Assembly (NCBI GenBank): GCA_963921195.1 | Contig: OY992536.1 | Coordinates: 5,952,001 to 6,016,000, forward strand | Origin: Pegoplata infirma | Taxonomy: Eukaryota; Arthropoda; Insecta; Diptera; Anthomyiidae | DNA: 64,000 nt | Reading direction: 5' to 3' | Notes under the pieces: model-generated | What the model saw: only the letters and a program-made list of their open reading frames with translations | Database searches by the model: none | What the model was told of the DNA's origin: nothing | In this document: in pieces, positions 21,776 to 32,455 of the stretch | Layout: each line of letters starts with the position of its first letter | Numbering within the stretch: the stretch's first letter is position 1 | Translations under genes and position numbers: made by a program

Positions 21776-23579
21776 TCGTGGCTATTGACGATTTTATAAA
21801 GAAAGTTAAGAAAACGGTCGGCAAAGCCGATTTTCAGCAAAAAATCGATTTGCGCGACCTTAAAACCTTTTCCGAAAAATCTGAAAAAAATCTCAAAAAT
21901 ACTTTACCCTATAAGCTTTCAAATTATGCTTGAGCCCGGACAACTTTTTTTTTTGTGGGACACCCTACTGTGCATTTTTGTAAATTTACCCAATTTATAG
22001 CAGGAAATTAAAAAAAGGATAAGAAGCGACAGTGTTTTTTGAGTTGATCAAAAAATCGGCATTTTTGGACCAAAAATCGTCAAATCGGCACTTTGATCAT
22101 TTTGAGGCAAAAAATCGGCAAAATGCCGATAAATCGGCAAATATGGCAGCCCTGGGTACGACCATCATTTCAATATATTTCGGACATGCTGAATCGAATG
22201 GCGTACTCCGTTTTTCGATGTATGGTACAGTTTTCTTGTAAAATGTCATTAAAGATTGGCTGATTTTCAGCTGCTTTTTTAACAAAAAAAAAATTCCAAA
22301 GCTAATGATTTTTAAATTTTATGGCATGGAAAACAAAGATATAACTTGTAGCAATATTTCTAATATAAATTTGGTTTAAAACTTTTCATCTTAAGCCCTT
22401 AAATTCGCGGATTTCTTCATTTTTTAAGTTTTCGCGAAATTAACCGCTAAATTGGTCTCTGATAAAAAACTTGCATTCTGTGGGTCATAAAGGCGTCCAT
22501 GACACTACGAATAGTGGACAAAAAACATCTATGTTATATGGACCATCATGATGAAAATCGCGAAAAACCGTTTTTTTTTATATGGCAGCATCACTTTAGA
22601 AGATGATTTGAGGCTTCATCTTTTAGTATATAATGTGGGAACCTTAAACAATGAACTGACCCAAAATTTGTCCAAAAAAGTTTTCATTTGCAAAAGTTAT
22701 CTTAACAAAAACTATAATTATTGTATCGCAAACACTGAAATAATAGTTTTTGTTAAGATAACTTTTGCAAATGAAAACTTTTTTGGCCGAATTTTTGGTC
22801 AGTTAGTTGTTTAAGGTTCCCACATTATATACTAAAAGATGGAACCTTAAATCATCTCGTAAAGTGATGCTGGCATATACAAAAAAACGGTTTTTCGCGA
22901 TTTTCATCATGATGGTCCATAAAACATAGCTGTTTTTTGTCCACTATTCGTATTGTTAGGGATGCATTTTTGATTCATTAAAAGCAAGTTTTTTATCAAA
23001 GACCAATTTGGCTGTTAATTTCGCAAAAACCTTAAAAAATGAAGAAATTCGCGAATTTAAGTGCTTAAATTGAAAAGCTTTAAACCAAATTTGCATAAGA
23101 AATGTTGCTACAAGTCATATCTTTGTTTTCCATGTCATAAAATTTATAAACCATTTACTTTGCAAATTTTTTTGTTAAAAAACTGGCTCGAAATCAGCAA
23201 ATCTTTAACGACATTTTGCAAGAAAACTGTACCATACATCGAAAAACGGAGTACGCCATTCGAATCAGCATGTCCGAAATATATTGAAATGATGGTCGTA
23301 ACTCTTGTTTATTTTTTAGTGTTCCGCAGTGTAATTTCATTTTCCAGATCGACCCTCGTAGCACATTTATTATTTATTCAATCTTGACGCTATCAAGCTT
23401 AAATAAAAGCTTTATAAATTACCCATATAACATGTTTAAAACTTATACTCATTTGATAATAATAACGTTGAGTATTGTTAACTTTGTCTTTAATAAATTG
23501 CATATACTATTCAAAAGTTCCTAATTTGTTGTCAACCACTGTATATGCCCCTAGTTTCAAAGACCTAGTAGTCTTGCGA

Positions 23580-23750
23580 AAAAACCGTATTTTCTACAAA
23601 ACGTAGAGTCGAACAACGATAGATCCACTTAAAATCCATCGAGATTCATAAATATATATATACTTTATGGGCTTCTACACCAATATTTCGAGGTGTTACA
23701 AACTGATTGACAAACTTATATATCCATTTATCACTAAGGTATAAAACCAA
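23580..23750 (-). mobile_element. decayed mini-me relic
   Basis: ACTTAAAATCCATCGAGATTC, then ATATATATACTTTATGGGCT, then ATATTTCGAGGTGTTACAAAC and a decayed TATATCCATTTATCACTAAG hairpin. The GTCY tract has eroded to ACGTAGAGTCGAACAACG. Confidence 0.6.
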
Positions 23751-23961
23751 AAATACTTGACACAATTTCAATAAATAATCCACTACTAACCAACGTACCA
23801 AATAAATATTTAATTTTAATTAAATCAAATTAATAAAATTTACTCTATTTAATTAAAATGAAGTCAATTAATATTTAAAGCACTCATACTTTTGATTTTT
23901 TTTTGATATTAACAATTTAATCATGGTCCTTTTTAAATTTGTAAATTTTTAGGGTGTACAA

Positions 23962-25341
23962 TAGGGCGTCCCAAAAAAAACCTTTATTCGATTTTCTTGG
24001 GATGCTCAAGCATAATTTGAAAGCTTATAGGGTAAAGTATTTTTGAGATTTTTTTTCAGATTTTTCGGAAAAGTTTTCAAGGTCGCGCAAATCGACCGTT
24101 TTTTTTAACCTTTCTTTATAAGTTCGCCAATAAACACGATATTCTTTACTATTGAGTTAACATTTTTAAAGAAAAATGTCCAAACTTTATTTTTGTGTGC
24201 ATAAATTAAACGTTTTGGCTATGCTTTTGCTCATTTGGGCACCCTACTTAAGGTTTTTTCGTAAATTTTCCACAAATTTTGAAAATAACTTTTTGTAACT
24301 TTTAAAATTTCTATGAAAGTCAAAAAAAGTTACAATGCAGTTTGAAAGATCAAATAATTCTAAATAATTTTGAAAAAATAATTTTTGAATTTGCTCTTAC
24401 CGTTCCAGAGTAATACCATTTTAAAGATTTCTATCCATTGTACAAAACCAATAGTTAAATAATAAACTTCTTATAAAGACCTGAAAAATTCGAGTTTTGG
24501 TCAGTAACAGAAATGTGAGAAGTTGGATCCTTAAGATTTTTTTATGCTGAACACAAAACTGCTTTTAGCAACTCCCTAACAAGTCACGTTTGGTGGTAAT
24601 TTAGGATAGTAGGTCAAAATGTCCGTCTGACCGGCTTTTTATAAATATTTTTTTTACATATTGCAGGGCATAAAATATTCTGCACAACAGAATTTAACAC
24701 TCTTGTTTGTTATTTCTGAAAGCTGCATCTCATAGTCCCGGTATTCAGCTTTTGAACCCATCATATATAGCCTATTTACAAGTTTTTACCCTTAGATATT
24801 AAATAGTGGAAGACAATATCATTTTTAAATTCAATATTTTATTTTATTTTTAGTTTTATACAATGGGTTGAAAGCTTTAAGATGGTATTACTTTGGAACG
24901 GTAAGAGCGAATTCAAAAATTTTTGTTGGTAAATTATAAAGAATTAATTTATCTTTCAAACTGCATTATTACTTTTTTTACTTTCATAGAAATTTTAAAA
25001 GTTACAAAGCGTTACTTTCAAAATTCATGGAAAATTTACGAAAAACGGTACCCAAATGAGCAAAAGAGTTGCAAAAACTTATAGTTTATGCACACAAAAA
25101 TAAAGTTTAGACATTTTTCTTTAAAAATATTTCCTCAGGAGTGAAGAAACTCGTGGTTATTGGCAATTTTATAAAAAAAGTAAAAAAAACGGTCGGCAAT
25201 GCCGATTTTCAGCAAAAAATCGATTTGCGCGACCTTAAAACCTTTTCCGAAAAATCTGAAAAAAATCTAAAAAATACTTTACCCTATAAGCTTTCAAATT
25301 ATGCTTGAGCCCGGACAACTTTTTTATTGTGGGACACCCTA
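23962..25341. mobile_element. hAT-like foldback, TAGGGCGTCCC family, copy 2
   Basis: TAGGGCGTCCCAAAAAAAAC and GTGGGACACCCTA; exact duplication GTGTACAA at 23954-23961 and 25342-25349. It is collinear with 19808-21967 apart from deletion of most of the central mini-me segment and absence of the 300-bp insertion. Confidence 0.9.
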
Positions 25342-25553
25342 GTGTACAATAGTATGAAGCAAATTTAACTTTTTTCAAATTTCAAAGTAGTCTGGGTCAA
25401 AATAGTTACCTTTTAGGGTCAATATTACGACAAAAAATATTGAACCCGTAGGGAAATGTCTTTGGGTTCCTTGATTGGCTTGAAAATCAGGAAGTTTTAA
25501 ACAAAGTAAACATTTTTTTAAACGATTTTTTTGCTTAAAATATTAGTTAATAT

Positions 25554-26105
25554 CACAGTAATACAAAATCGAATTTTCCGAATTGAAATGGGATGATTTG
25601 TTCGTAACAAAACCCTCTAGGTTTTTTTTTTTTGGTTTAGTGCGAAATTTTTTTTATACGCATTTGAAGTTGGTGAATTAGTATCATAACTGTGTATACT
25701 TAAAAACTGTAGAAGAGAGTATACTTAATTTTGTAATTACCTTTAAATAACAATCATACGCAGTGGTGCACTGTGGTTTATTTTAAATAAATCAGTTATT
25801 CAGTAAGTACTGGACCGATTGCAGCGAAATTCATACCGGTTATAGATAAAATTATTTCGAGCTAATGTTTGGACGCTGCACCCCACATGTACAATAAGGA
25901 CACCTTCAGGGGCCCATATAGAAGGACACTTTTAGCATACAAAGGCTTTAAGTGCTTGCCAATTTGTTGTTTATTATCCGATTTATATAAAATTTGGTTT
26001 ACGCCTACATTAGCTATAACCGGTATAAATTTCACTGAAAAAGGTTCAAAAACAAATGGTGGTCGGTCTTAAAATTAGCCCTTTTGGGAAGCTCCGTTGG
26101 AGCAG
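25554..26105. mobile_element. CACAGTG-family element, right end unclear
   Basis: CACAGTAATACAAAATCGAA (25554) and GAATTGAAATGGGATG parallel the ends at 9544 and 32729. CATACCGGTTATAG (25832) is the shared interior word. The right part has GGTCGGTCTTAAAATTAGCC and GCTCCGTTGGAGCAG, resembling the tandem units at 59340-59760. Confidence 0.5.
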
Positions 26106-26111
26106 TACAAT

Positions 26112-26402
26112 CACATATCTAACACGGTTGATGCAACCGTAAATTTCCAACCTCAGGTTTGAGGTTGTCGTAACTTGTCATGCGGTTGTCACAACCTAAA
26201 AACTGCAATACTGTTTTAACAACCAAATGACTGGTTAGAACAACTTCAAAAACAGGGTTAAAATATTTACGATTGTGACAACTGTATGCGGTTGTCATAA
26301 GCTCAAAACCGCAATACGGTTGTAACAACCGAATGACCGGTTACAACAACCTTAAAAATGAGGTTGGAATATTTAGGGTTGTGACAACTGTATTTGTGAG
26401 TG
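26112..26402. repeat. GGTTGTGACAACC palindromic-word repeat
   Basis: The words GGTTGTnACAACC, GCGGTTGTCACAACC and AACAACCnnAATGACnGGTT recur about ten times over 290 bp. The right edge TTTGTGAGTGTGG resembles the GAGTG terminus of the shared-TIR group, but the left terminus is not recognisable. Confidence 0.55.
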
Positions 26403-26767
26403 TGGAACTGGTTTTAGGATATTTTGAATTTAAGTGTTTTGATTATAAGGGCTCGATATACATATATTTTTTTCCTTTGCAATTTTTTTTAATTATTTTA
26501 ACACTTACACATCATGTTATGGTATGTTTATAAATTTTTTTAACATAAATATTATTTATACATGCTACTCCTCCTCTTACGAATTGTAATAGTATAAATT
26601 TCAACCATTGATTTCAGGTTTGACACTATTAAAATGTGGTTTAGCCATGTGTGTGAATCACATAATTAACTTAATTACATTTATATTTATTACTCGAATA
26701 CACATACAACATGTACTCGTCGTTCATAAACGAGTTTGAAGCATGAATTTATTATTTGAAATAGTAT
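26403..26767. other. unclassified AT-rich sequence
   Basis: No repeat copies or gene-like signals recognised; possibly host intron or intergenic DNA. Confidence 0.35.
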
Positions 26768-26775
26768 GTACAAAT

Positions 26776-27806
26776 TAGGGCTTCCAATCGGGATATCCCG
26801 ATCCCGGAAATCCCGGGATTTTCGGGATTAGGCAAATCCAAAATCTCGGGATTTCTAATTTTCAATCCCGGGATTTTCGGGATCCCGTTTTTTTTTTTTT
26901 TTTTTCAATATTTTTAGATTTTTTTAAATAATTTGTATAAAATATAAATTTTGTGGAAGAAAATAAAAAAAATCTACAAAAGTTCCGCTAGGTACCTTGT
27001 TTTTGTTATAGAAAAAGGTGAAATGTAAAGAAATTTTAAAAACTATTGGTGGTTCGAAATAAGGGCTTTTATATTTATTGTTTTTACTCTTACAAGGAGC
27101 ATAGGACCGTAAATGGCTTTTGACACATCTTAACTCCTTAAGTTGTAAACTTTTTCAATTTTATGTTTTACTAAAACATTTTTTAAAAGCGTGAGTTGGG
27201 TTTGACTCACTCTCACGCAAACAATAATGGAATCACTCACTTGTGACTTACGCTCACGCGTGAGTCATGCAAACTCTACTCTTGCACTCTCGCTAACACA
27301 TTTTTTACAAAAAAAAAAAACATTTTTTACCAAAAAAAAACAAAAATATTTTTTTTTGCAAGAAATGAGAAAAAAAAATCAAATAAATTAAAAAAAAATC
27401 AAATCACGCAAGCTTTAGCAAAAAATGAATCACTTATGCAAAAATTCGAAAATTCATTTATTTTTTTTTCAACTCACGCTCACTAAAAGTTGATAACGAT
27501 GAGCCACGACGAAAGATAAGAAAGATAACCGAGTACGGATATTCTTCACAGGATGAATCCCAATGTTTTTTTGAAGTTTCCAACATCAACTTTGCTAATC
27601 TTTACGAACGCGTGAAAAATAAGTGACAAAAAATACTAGAAATTTTTGGAAATCCCGAAAAATCCCGAAAATTTCCAAAAAATCCCGTGAATCCCGGGAT
27701 TAAAAATATCCCGAAAATCCCGGGATCCCGAAATCGGGATCCCGAAAATTTTTCTTCAATCCCGAATCCCGGGATTCAGAAAATCCAATCCCGATTGGAA
27801 GCCCTA
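26776..27806. mobile_element. hAT-like element, AATCCCGGGATT type
   Basis: TAGGGCTTCCAATCGGGAT with its inverted copy at the right; exact duplication GTACAAAT at 26768-26775 and 27807-27814. Subterminal regions are dense in ATCCCGGGATTTTCGGGAT words. The middle carries a truncated TCACGC-type segment (27190-27485). No transposase. Confidence 0.9.
27190..27485. mobile_element. truncated TCACGC-type hAT-like segment
   Basis: GCGTGAGTTGGGTTTGACTC to CAACTCACGCTCACT with an A-rich middle, the same order as 15060-15410. Neither TIR nor duplication is present. Confidence 0.6.
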
Positions 27807-27814
27807 GTACAAAT

Positions 27815-28127
27815 ACATACATAAATATTTACAATGAAACTATACTAACAAGGAAATTACACTGAGCTGGACACTCTGATGTTATTTTTATGCATTATGT
27901 AGTTGGGAAAATTAAACGACACACGATTTTAAGCGAAATTAATTATACTTTTACTAAAACAGGCGAAGTCTTTAAGGACAAATTTTGTAAGAATGAAATT
28001 TTTGTGACCAAAATTCAGAGATGTTCCTATATCCGTCTGTTGAAATGGCGATCACTGCCAAAACATTGCATAGAGCTGACTGTTACTATGATGTATTTAC
28101 TTGTGTTTTGGTACATTCCACATAACC
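27815..28127. other. unclassified, with mini-me-like end
   Basis: 28015-28127 (ATATCCGTCTGTTG, ATTGCATAGAGCTGACTG, CATTCCACATAACC) resembles the segment after the GTCY tract at 1920-2115. The rest has no match. Confidence 0.4.
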
Positions 28128-28129
28128 TA

Positions 28130-28905
28130 CACTCAAAATATTTTGTAGGCAAAAACAAAAGAAAAACACACTTAAAACCAGTGAATAAACAATTGAAAAC
28201 CATCCCAGTAATTATTAATTTGTTTTAAAAACATCAACATTTATTTTTTACATTAAAAATTTACGGTTTTTTCATTCTTTTTTACCAACAAATTCGAAAA
28301 AAATAACCTACGAAAACATTAAAAATTAATGATAGTTCTGTTATTTTTACCAACAAATTCCAAAAAAATAACCTACCAAAACATTAAAAATTAATGATTT
28401 CGTAGGTTATTTTATACAATTTTCTATTGAAATATTTTTTTAAAATTTTTTAATAAAATTTTGGGGAATCGATCCCGCAATCAACTACATTCTGGCCAGA
28501 CACTCTACCCATCGTGCCAAAGCCACTTTATACAAATATGTTTTTATATTTCTATAAATAATTTTTTGAATTTTTTTTCTACAAACAAATAACTGACTTG
28601 TGTAGGTAAAAACTAATGATATATCATTAAAAAATACCACCAATTTAAAAAAAAATTACTTACACAAATCATTAAAAATTTAAAGAATAATCAGTAGTTT
28701 TTACTTACAGAACAAAAATAAATGACTTTATAAATTAAATGTTAGTGAAAGTCTTTATTTTTTAGTGTGTTATTTTTGAAACAAAGGACTGATGTAGTCA
28801 TTAATAAAAACTGAACATCAAACAAATGTTTTTTCTTTTAAAAACGACTAAACGAAAAACTTTTTAAATAAACTACAAACAGTTAATGACATAATTTTTT
28901 GAGTG
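28130..28905. mobile_element. TA-flanked shared-TIR element with tRNA-like core
   Basis: TA-CACTCAAAATATTTTGTAGG and ATAATTTTTTGAGTG-TA. Two ~65-bp blocks with CGAAAACATTAAAAATTAATGA repeat near 28290-28400, and ACTGA/TCAGT words recur toward the right end. A tRNA-like sequence on the minus strand lies near the middle (28455-28530). Confidence 0.75.
28455..28530 (-). pseudogene. tRNA-derived sequence
   Basis: Read on the minus strand, an A-box-like TGGCACGATGGGTAGAGTG is followed at tRNA spacing by the B-box-like GGGATCGATTCCC. The first bases (TAAAGT) can pair with the AATTTTA near the 3' end as an acceptor stem. The T stem keeps three pairs. It is likely a degenerate tRNA or tRNA-derived SINE head captured inside the element. 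Confidence 0.55.
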
Positions 28906-29071
28906 TACAAATAGAAATGCTTGAATTTGGCTGCGCAGATACCAAGTTTTTATTTTATTTTGAAGGGTATAAAAAAAATCGGAAAAGCTGAATTTGACAC
29001 CCTCACTTGTTTTCATAAAAATTGGACCAATAACAATTTTCACCCTTGTTGCCCATCATCATTGTTTCACA

Positions 29072-29335
29072 GAAAAAAAAATTTCCAATTAACGACTTTC
29101 ATAGTATTTATGAACAAATTCATACAATTTATTAACTTTTTCATAATACTTATGAACTTTTTCATAGTATTTATGAAAAATGTTAAATAGCTTTTAAATT
29201 TCACATATTATGATTTATTTATAAATACTATGAAAAAGTTTATAAGTATTAGGAAAAGTTAATAAATTGTATGAATTTGTTCATAAATACAATGAAAGTC
29301 GTTCATTGGAAACATTTGCTTTTTGTGTGTTCAAG
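29072..29335. repeat. foldback with CACAGAAAA-like ends
   Basis: ACGACTTTCATAGTATTTAT and CATACAATTTATTAAC are inverted in the second half (AATAAATTGTATG, ATAAATACnATGAAAG). The outer ends CACAGAAAAA and GCTTTTTGTGTG resemble the CACAGAAA element at 48419. Just upstream (28960-29020) is a mini-me terminus, CTCACTTGTTTT. Confidence 0.6.
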
Positions 29336-29653
29336 TCTATTTTTTTTCGAACAATGGCAATCATTATTAATATTTGTTTTAACTTAAATGGAAATGGTGT
29401 TGGTAGTGTATTCTCTTCAGATTGTATTTTCTACTGAAAAATGTTAATGTTAAGAATTAGTAGCAAAATTGTTGCCGTTATTATTGTTAATGGAATTGTT
29501 GATAGTAAAAAGAACATTATTATGTTTGTGACATAAATTTTGTAAAATTTATTGTTATGTTATTTTGCCATAACTGGAACTTGTTGAAAATTTAAGTATA
29601 TAATTGAGATGATTTATAACATGTTTATTTTTATGTTAAGAAAAATCATCATA
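29336..29653. other. unclassified AT-rich sequence
   Basis: TTA/TTG-rich sequence without repeats shared with the rest of the window. Confidence 0.35.
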
Positions 29654-29655
29654 TA

Positions 29656-30300
29656 CAGTGGTTGACAATTTGTTGAAGACAAAGTTAACAATACTCAACG
29701 CTATTATCAAATAATTTTAAAAAATGTTAAGTAGATAATTTATAAAGCTTTATTTTAAGCTTGATAGCGTTCAGATTGAGTAAATAATAAATGTGTTACG
29801 ATAGTCGATCTGGAAAATGAAATTATTTATAGACATTTTTCAGAAAGTTTTTTAAAAATTTTTCTAAGTCGTTTTTTTTCTAATTTCAAACATTAAAAAT
29901 TAAAAAAATTGTTCAGTAATCAACTGATTATTCCAACAAAGCAAACATAAAATTAAGTTTTTGCTTACAAAAAAATTGTAGTCAAAATAATTTGAGGTCA
30001 AAAATTGCGGATTTCTTCTACTGTATTTAAAAAATTTAATTTTTTGTTTGGGGTGTTGGAAAAACTAGCTGATTACAGAATAAAAATTGATGAACAATTC
30101 TTTTATTTTTTGATGTTTGAGTTTAGAAAAAATGGACTTAGAAATATTAAAAAAAATTTTCAGAAAAATGTCTATAAATAATTTAATTTTCCAGATCGAC
30201 CCTCGTAACACATTTATTATTTACTCAATCTGGACACTATCAAGCTTAAATTAAAGCTTTAAAAATTACCTACATCACATTTTTTAAAATTTTTAAAAAT
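29656..30300. mobile_element. Tc1/mariner-like foldback, right end lost
   Basis: TA-CAGTGGTTGACAATTTG at 29654. The arms are inverted: AAGCTTTATTTTAAGCTTGA with TCAAGCTTAAATTAAAGCTT, and CGATCTGGAAAATGAAATTA with TTAATTTTCCAGATCG. The CAGTGGTTGACAA end with TA fits Tc1/mariner elements. The second terminus is replaced by the hairpin at 30305. Confidence 0.65.
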
Positions 30301-30304
30301 TTTT

Positions 30305-30638
30305 ATAAAGTTGTTCGAGCTCGAGGTCAAGTGTTTGTAAATTTCTTTATTGCCTATATTTCGCTACACATCGCGTAGCATCTTCAGATCTTATACTAGA
30401 AAAAGTTTAAATTAAACACAAAAACAAAAATATAAATAATTTTAAATTTTAGCGCTATGGTTGTGGTCCTTTCACCGTAAAATATTGCACTGCTCGATGA
30501 AAATTATTTATATTTTTGTTTTTAAGTTTAATGTAAACTTTTTCTAGTATAAGCTCTGAAGATGATATGCGATGTGTAGCGAAATATAGGCAATAAAGAA
30601 ATTTACAAACACTTGACCTCGAGCTCGAACAACTTTAT
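30305..30638. repeat. 334-bp hairpin with hammerhead-like CTGAAGA...GAAA motif
   Basis: Arms 30305-30444 and 30502-30638 are near-perfect inverted copies starting ATAAAGTTGTTCGAGCTCGA. In the minus-strand reading of the left arm, CTGAAGA is followed by GCTAC-GCGATGT-GTAGC, a 5-bp hairpin, and then GAAA. That order matches the conserved core and stem II of hammerhead ribozymes, apart from one extra U before stem II. The right arm has lost the stem complementarity. Function is conjectural. Confidence 0.7.
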
Positions 30639-30639
30639 T

Positions 30640-32204
30640 TTTTACATATTGAATCTGAAAGGTCGAATAAAAACAACTTTAATTTCATAACAATTTTGTA
30701 ATAATTTTGTAATTTGCTTGTATTTTCTTGTTTTAACGTTATTAATTGCATAAATATTACTCATACGCTCTGTTGAAACATGAAAATACAAGCAAATTAC
30801 TAAATTGTTATGACATTTAAAATTCAAATGTGATTTTCTCGAAAAAAAAACCAAAAACGCGTGTCTGAATTTTTTGTGTGGTTGGACAAACATCTAAAAT
30901 TTAAAAAAAAAAGTGGCCGGATTTTTGATAAATTGACTTTTTTAAGAAATGGAAAATTTTAGAAGCGGTTCTGAAAATTTTCCAAAAAAATCCAAAAAAA
31001 AAATAGTCGATATCCCATACAAAACTATATAAGAATGTAAATTGTTAAGATTGAAGAACCGTTTTTTGTGTTCCAAAGTTAAAAAAAAAAATTTCATAGA
31101 TATCCCACTCGCATCCCACTAAGCGACCCCATAGCTCTTAAAGGAAATCGCCTAAACTTTCTTCTAAATAAAAAAAAAAAAAAGGGCCCAATTTGAGGAA
31201 AAAGTCAAAAAAGTTTTGGATTTTTAAGAAAAAAATCAATTTTTTTTATTTTTTTTTTATAAGAAATAGCTATCTAAACTCTTTGGGACACATTTTGCTA
31301 AAAACAATAGGTAAGAAGTTACATGGATGAGAATCAACACTTCTTTGGCCAAAATGTCAAATTTCGACCCCCTCTTACTCAGAGAGTTCTTGACCGATCT
31401 CGTTGAAAAATTGTGTCTGAACTACTATCCAATAGGACTAACCTTGGTGCAAATTTCATCCCGGAATTTCATCGGAAGACATCGGTTTCAAAAGTTGTGT
31501 CAGTTGACACGAAAACCCCCATATATATATTTTTTAGTTGTTTGTGTTTTACTAACGAGCTTCAAAAGGGTTTGGATTTTTTTTTTTTGTTAAAGAGACA
31601 ACTTTTAAGAGGTTTTGTAAAATTACAAAATTTGCATATCATAACTTTTTTACAAATAAGAGGATATAATTAAAGTTTTTTAACAAATTATACACATTCA
31701 CATTGTTTCCTTCGAAATACAAAAAAAATACACGTTGATACATTTTTCTTTTTTTTCAAAAGTTCAACTTTAATTTTGACAAAGTACTTGACAATTTATT
31801 TTTTACTTTTTTTTTTTATAAACATACATATATTTTCATAAATGTGATTGTGTGTAAGGGTGCCTTTGTGTGAGTGTGTGTGCATAAGAAAGAAAACAAC
31901 AGCAACAGCAAAAATAAAAGTTACTCTATAAATTTAACCCTTGGGGTGTAAGCAATAATAAAAAAGTATGGGGTAATAAACAATAATGGCAACAATGTCT
32001 ATAGTCAACCACAAAAAAAAAGAAACGTGTAAAAACACATTTGCATGCCAAAACCATAACTGACATGACAATAACAAACAGAACACAAAAGGGAGCAACA
32101 CATACATGCATAACCAACAAAACAACCAACCAAACAAATAAACATATAGATGGGACAAGAAGTTAACAAAAAAAAAAAAACTACATAAAACTCACATTAG
32201 ATTA
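30640..32204. other. unclassified AT-rich region
   Basis: A partial palindrome with CAAGCAAATTAC / GTAATTTGCTTG lies at 30708-30803. The segment at 31080-31600 (ATCCCACTCGCATCCCACTAAG, CTCTTACTCAGAGAGTTC) has no recognisable relative. 31800-32160 contains GTGTGAGTGTGTGTGC and CAACAGCAACAGCAAA, host-like simple sequence. Short open frames here show no domain. Confidence 0.4.
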
Positions 32205-32208
32205 TTAA

Positions 32209-32455
32209 CCCTTAAAGGAGTAGATCATAAAAAAGTTTTAGATTAGGATCCGACAAACCAGAAAGATCCCCGTGAACAAAATCTCTGACAAGAAAGTACC
32301 AGGCAGTAGCAAATAAAGTGTTCTATTGTTTTTAATAGCTCCTCATCCATTTAACTCCATTTAACTGATGGCATTTATAAACTCTCATCGTGCGATATTT
32401 GAATTATTACTTGTCCTTATAAATTGTTTCTCGAATAAATTGTTGCATTAAAGGG
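32209..32455. mobile_element. short piggyBac-like element
   Basis: TTAA-CCCTTAAAGGAGTAG at 32205 and TTGCATTAAAGGG-TTAA at 32459. 247 bp, so it can only be a nonautonomous derivative. Inner sequence shows little further symmetry. Confidence 0.65.

Larger units (their letters stand above)
19808..21967. mobile_element. hAT-like foldback, TAGGGCGTCCC family, copy 1
   Basis: TAGGGCGTCCCAAAATAAAA at the left, GTGGGACACCCTA at the right; exact duplication CTGTGCAT at 19800-19807 and 21968-21975. The long arms carry inverted CATAATTTGAAAGCTTATAG and GTTTTTAAGGTCGCGCAAAT. The centre (20480-20930) has a GTCY-type mini-me segment largely missing from the sibling at 23962. A 300-bp element is inserted at 21476. 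Confidence 0.85.
18018..22154. mobile_element. hAT-like element, AATCGGCA type, composite
   Basis: Ends CAGGGGTGCCAGAT and (reversed) CAGGGCTGCCATAT; exact duplication GGTACGAC at 18010-18017 and 22155-22162. The empty site GTTACGAC is seen on the opposite arm at 23295-23302. Subterminal AAAAATCGGCA words are iterated at both ends. The interior holds a mini-me relic, a shared-TIR element (with its own insertion) and a second hAT-like element. No transposase. Confidence 0.9.
17970..23331. mobile_element. CACTG-ended foldback with TAA duplication
   Basis: TAA-CACTGCGTGACAAAAC at the left and TGTTCCGCAGTG-TAA at the right. The arms are long inverted repeats: 17970-18017 plus 22155-22735 against 22745-23331, for example TTCGATGTATGGTACAG (22215) and CTGTACCATACATCGAAAA (23228). 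The empty target reads CTATAAATAATTTAATTTTC in the related element at 30172-30191. The left arm is interrupted by a 4.1-kb hAT-like element that the right arm lacks. Confidence 0.85.
17755..23541. mobile_element. Tc1/mariner-like element, interrupted
   Basis: The right end GTTGTCAACCACTG-TA (23542) is the CAGTGGTTGACAAC terminus, flanked by TA. The left part (17755-17969) matches the second half of the copy at 29950-30180 (GGATTTCTTgaaAAATTTAA, TTTGTTTGGG). The two halves, 17755-17969 and 23332-23541, are separated by the 17970-23331 insertion. The far left terminus is missing. Confidence 0.65.

Noticed and set aside
23061..23387. 108-residue open frame
   Set aside because: It lies in a foldback arm and runs over the element boundary at 23331.
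27890..28228. 112-residue open frame
   Set aside because: It crosses from unclassified sequence into the end of a transposable element and shows no domain.
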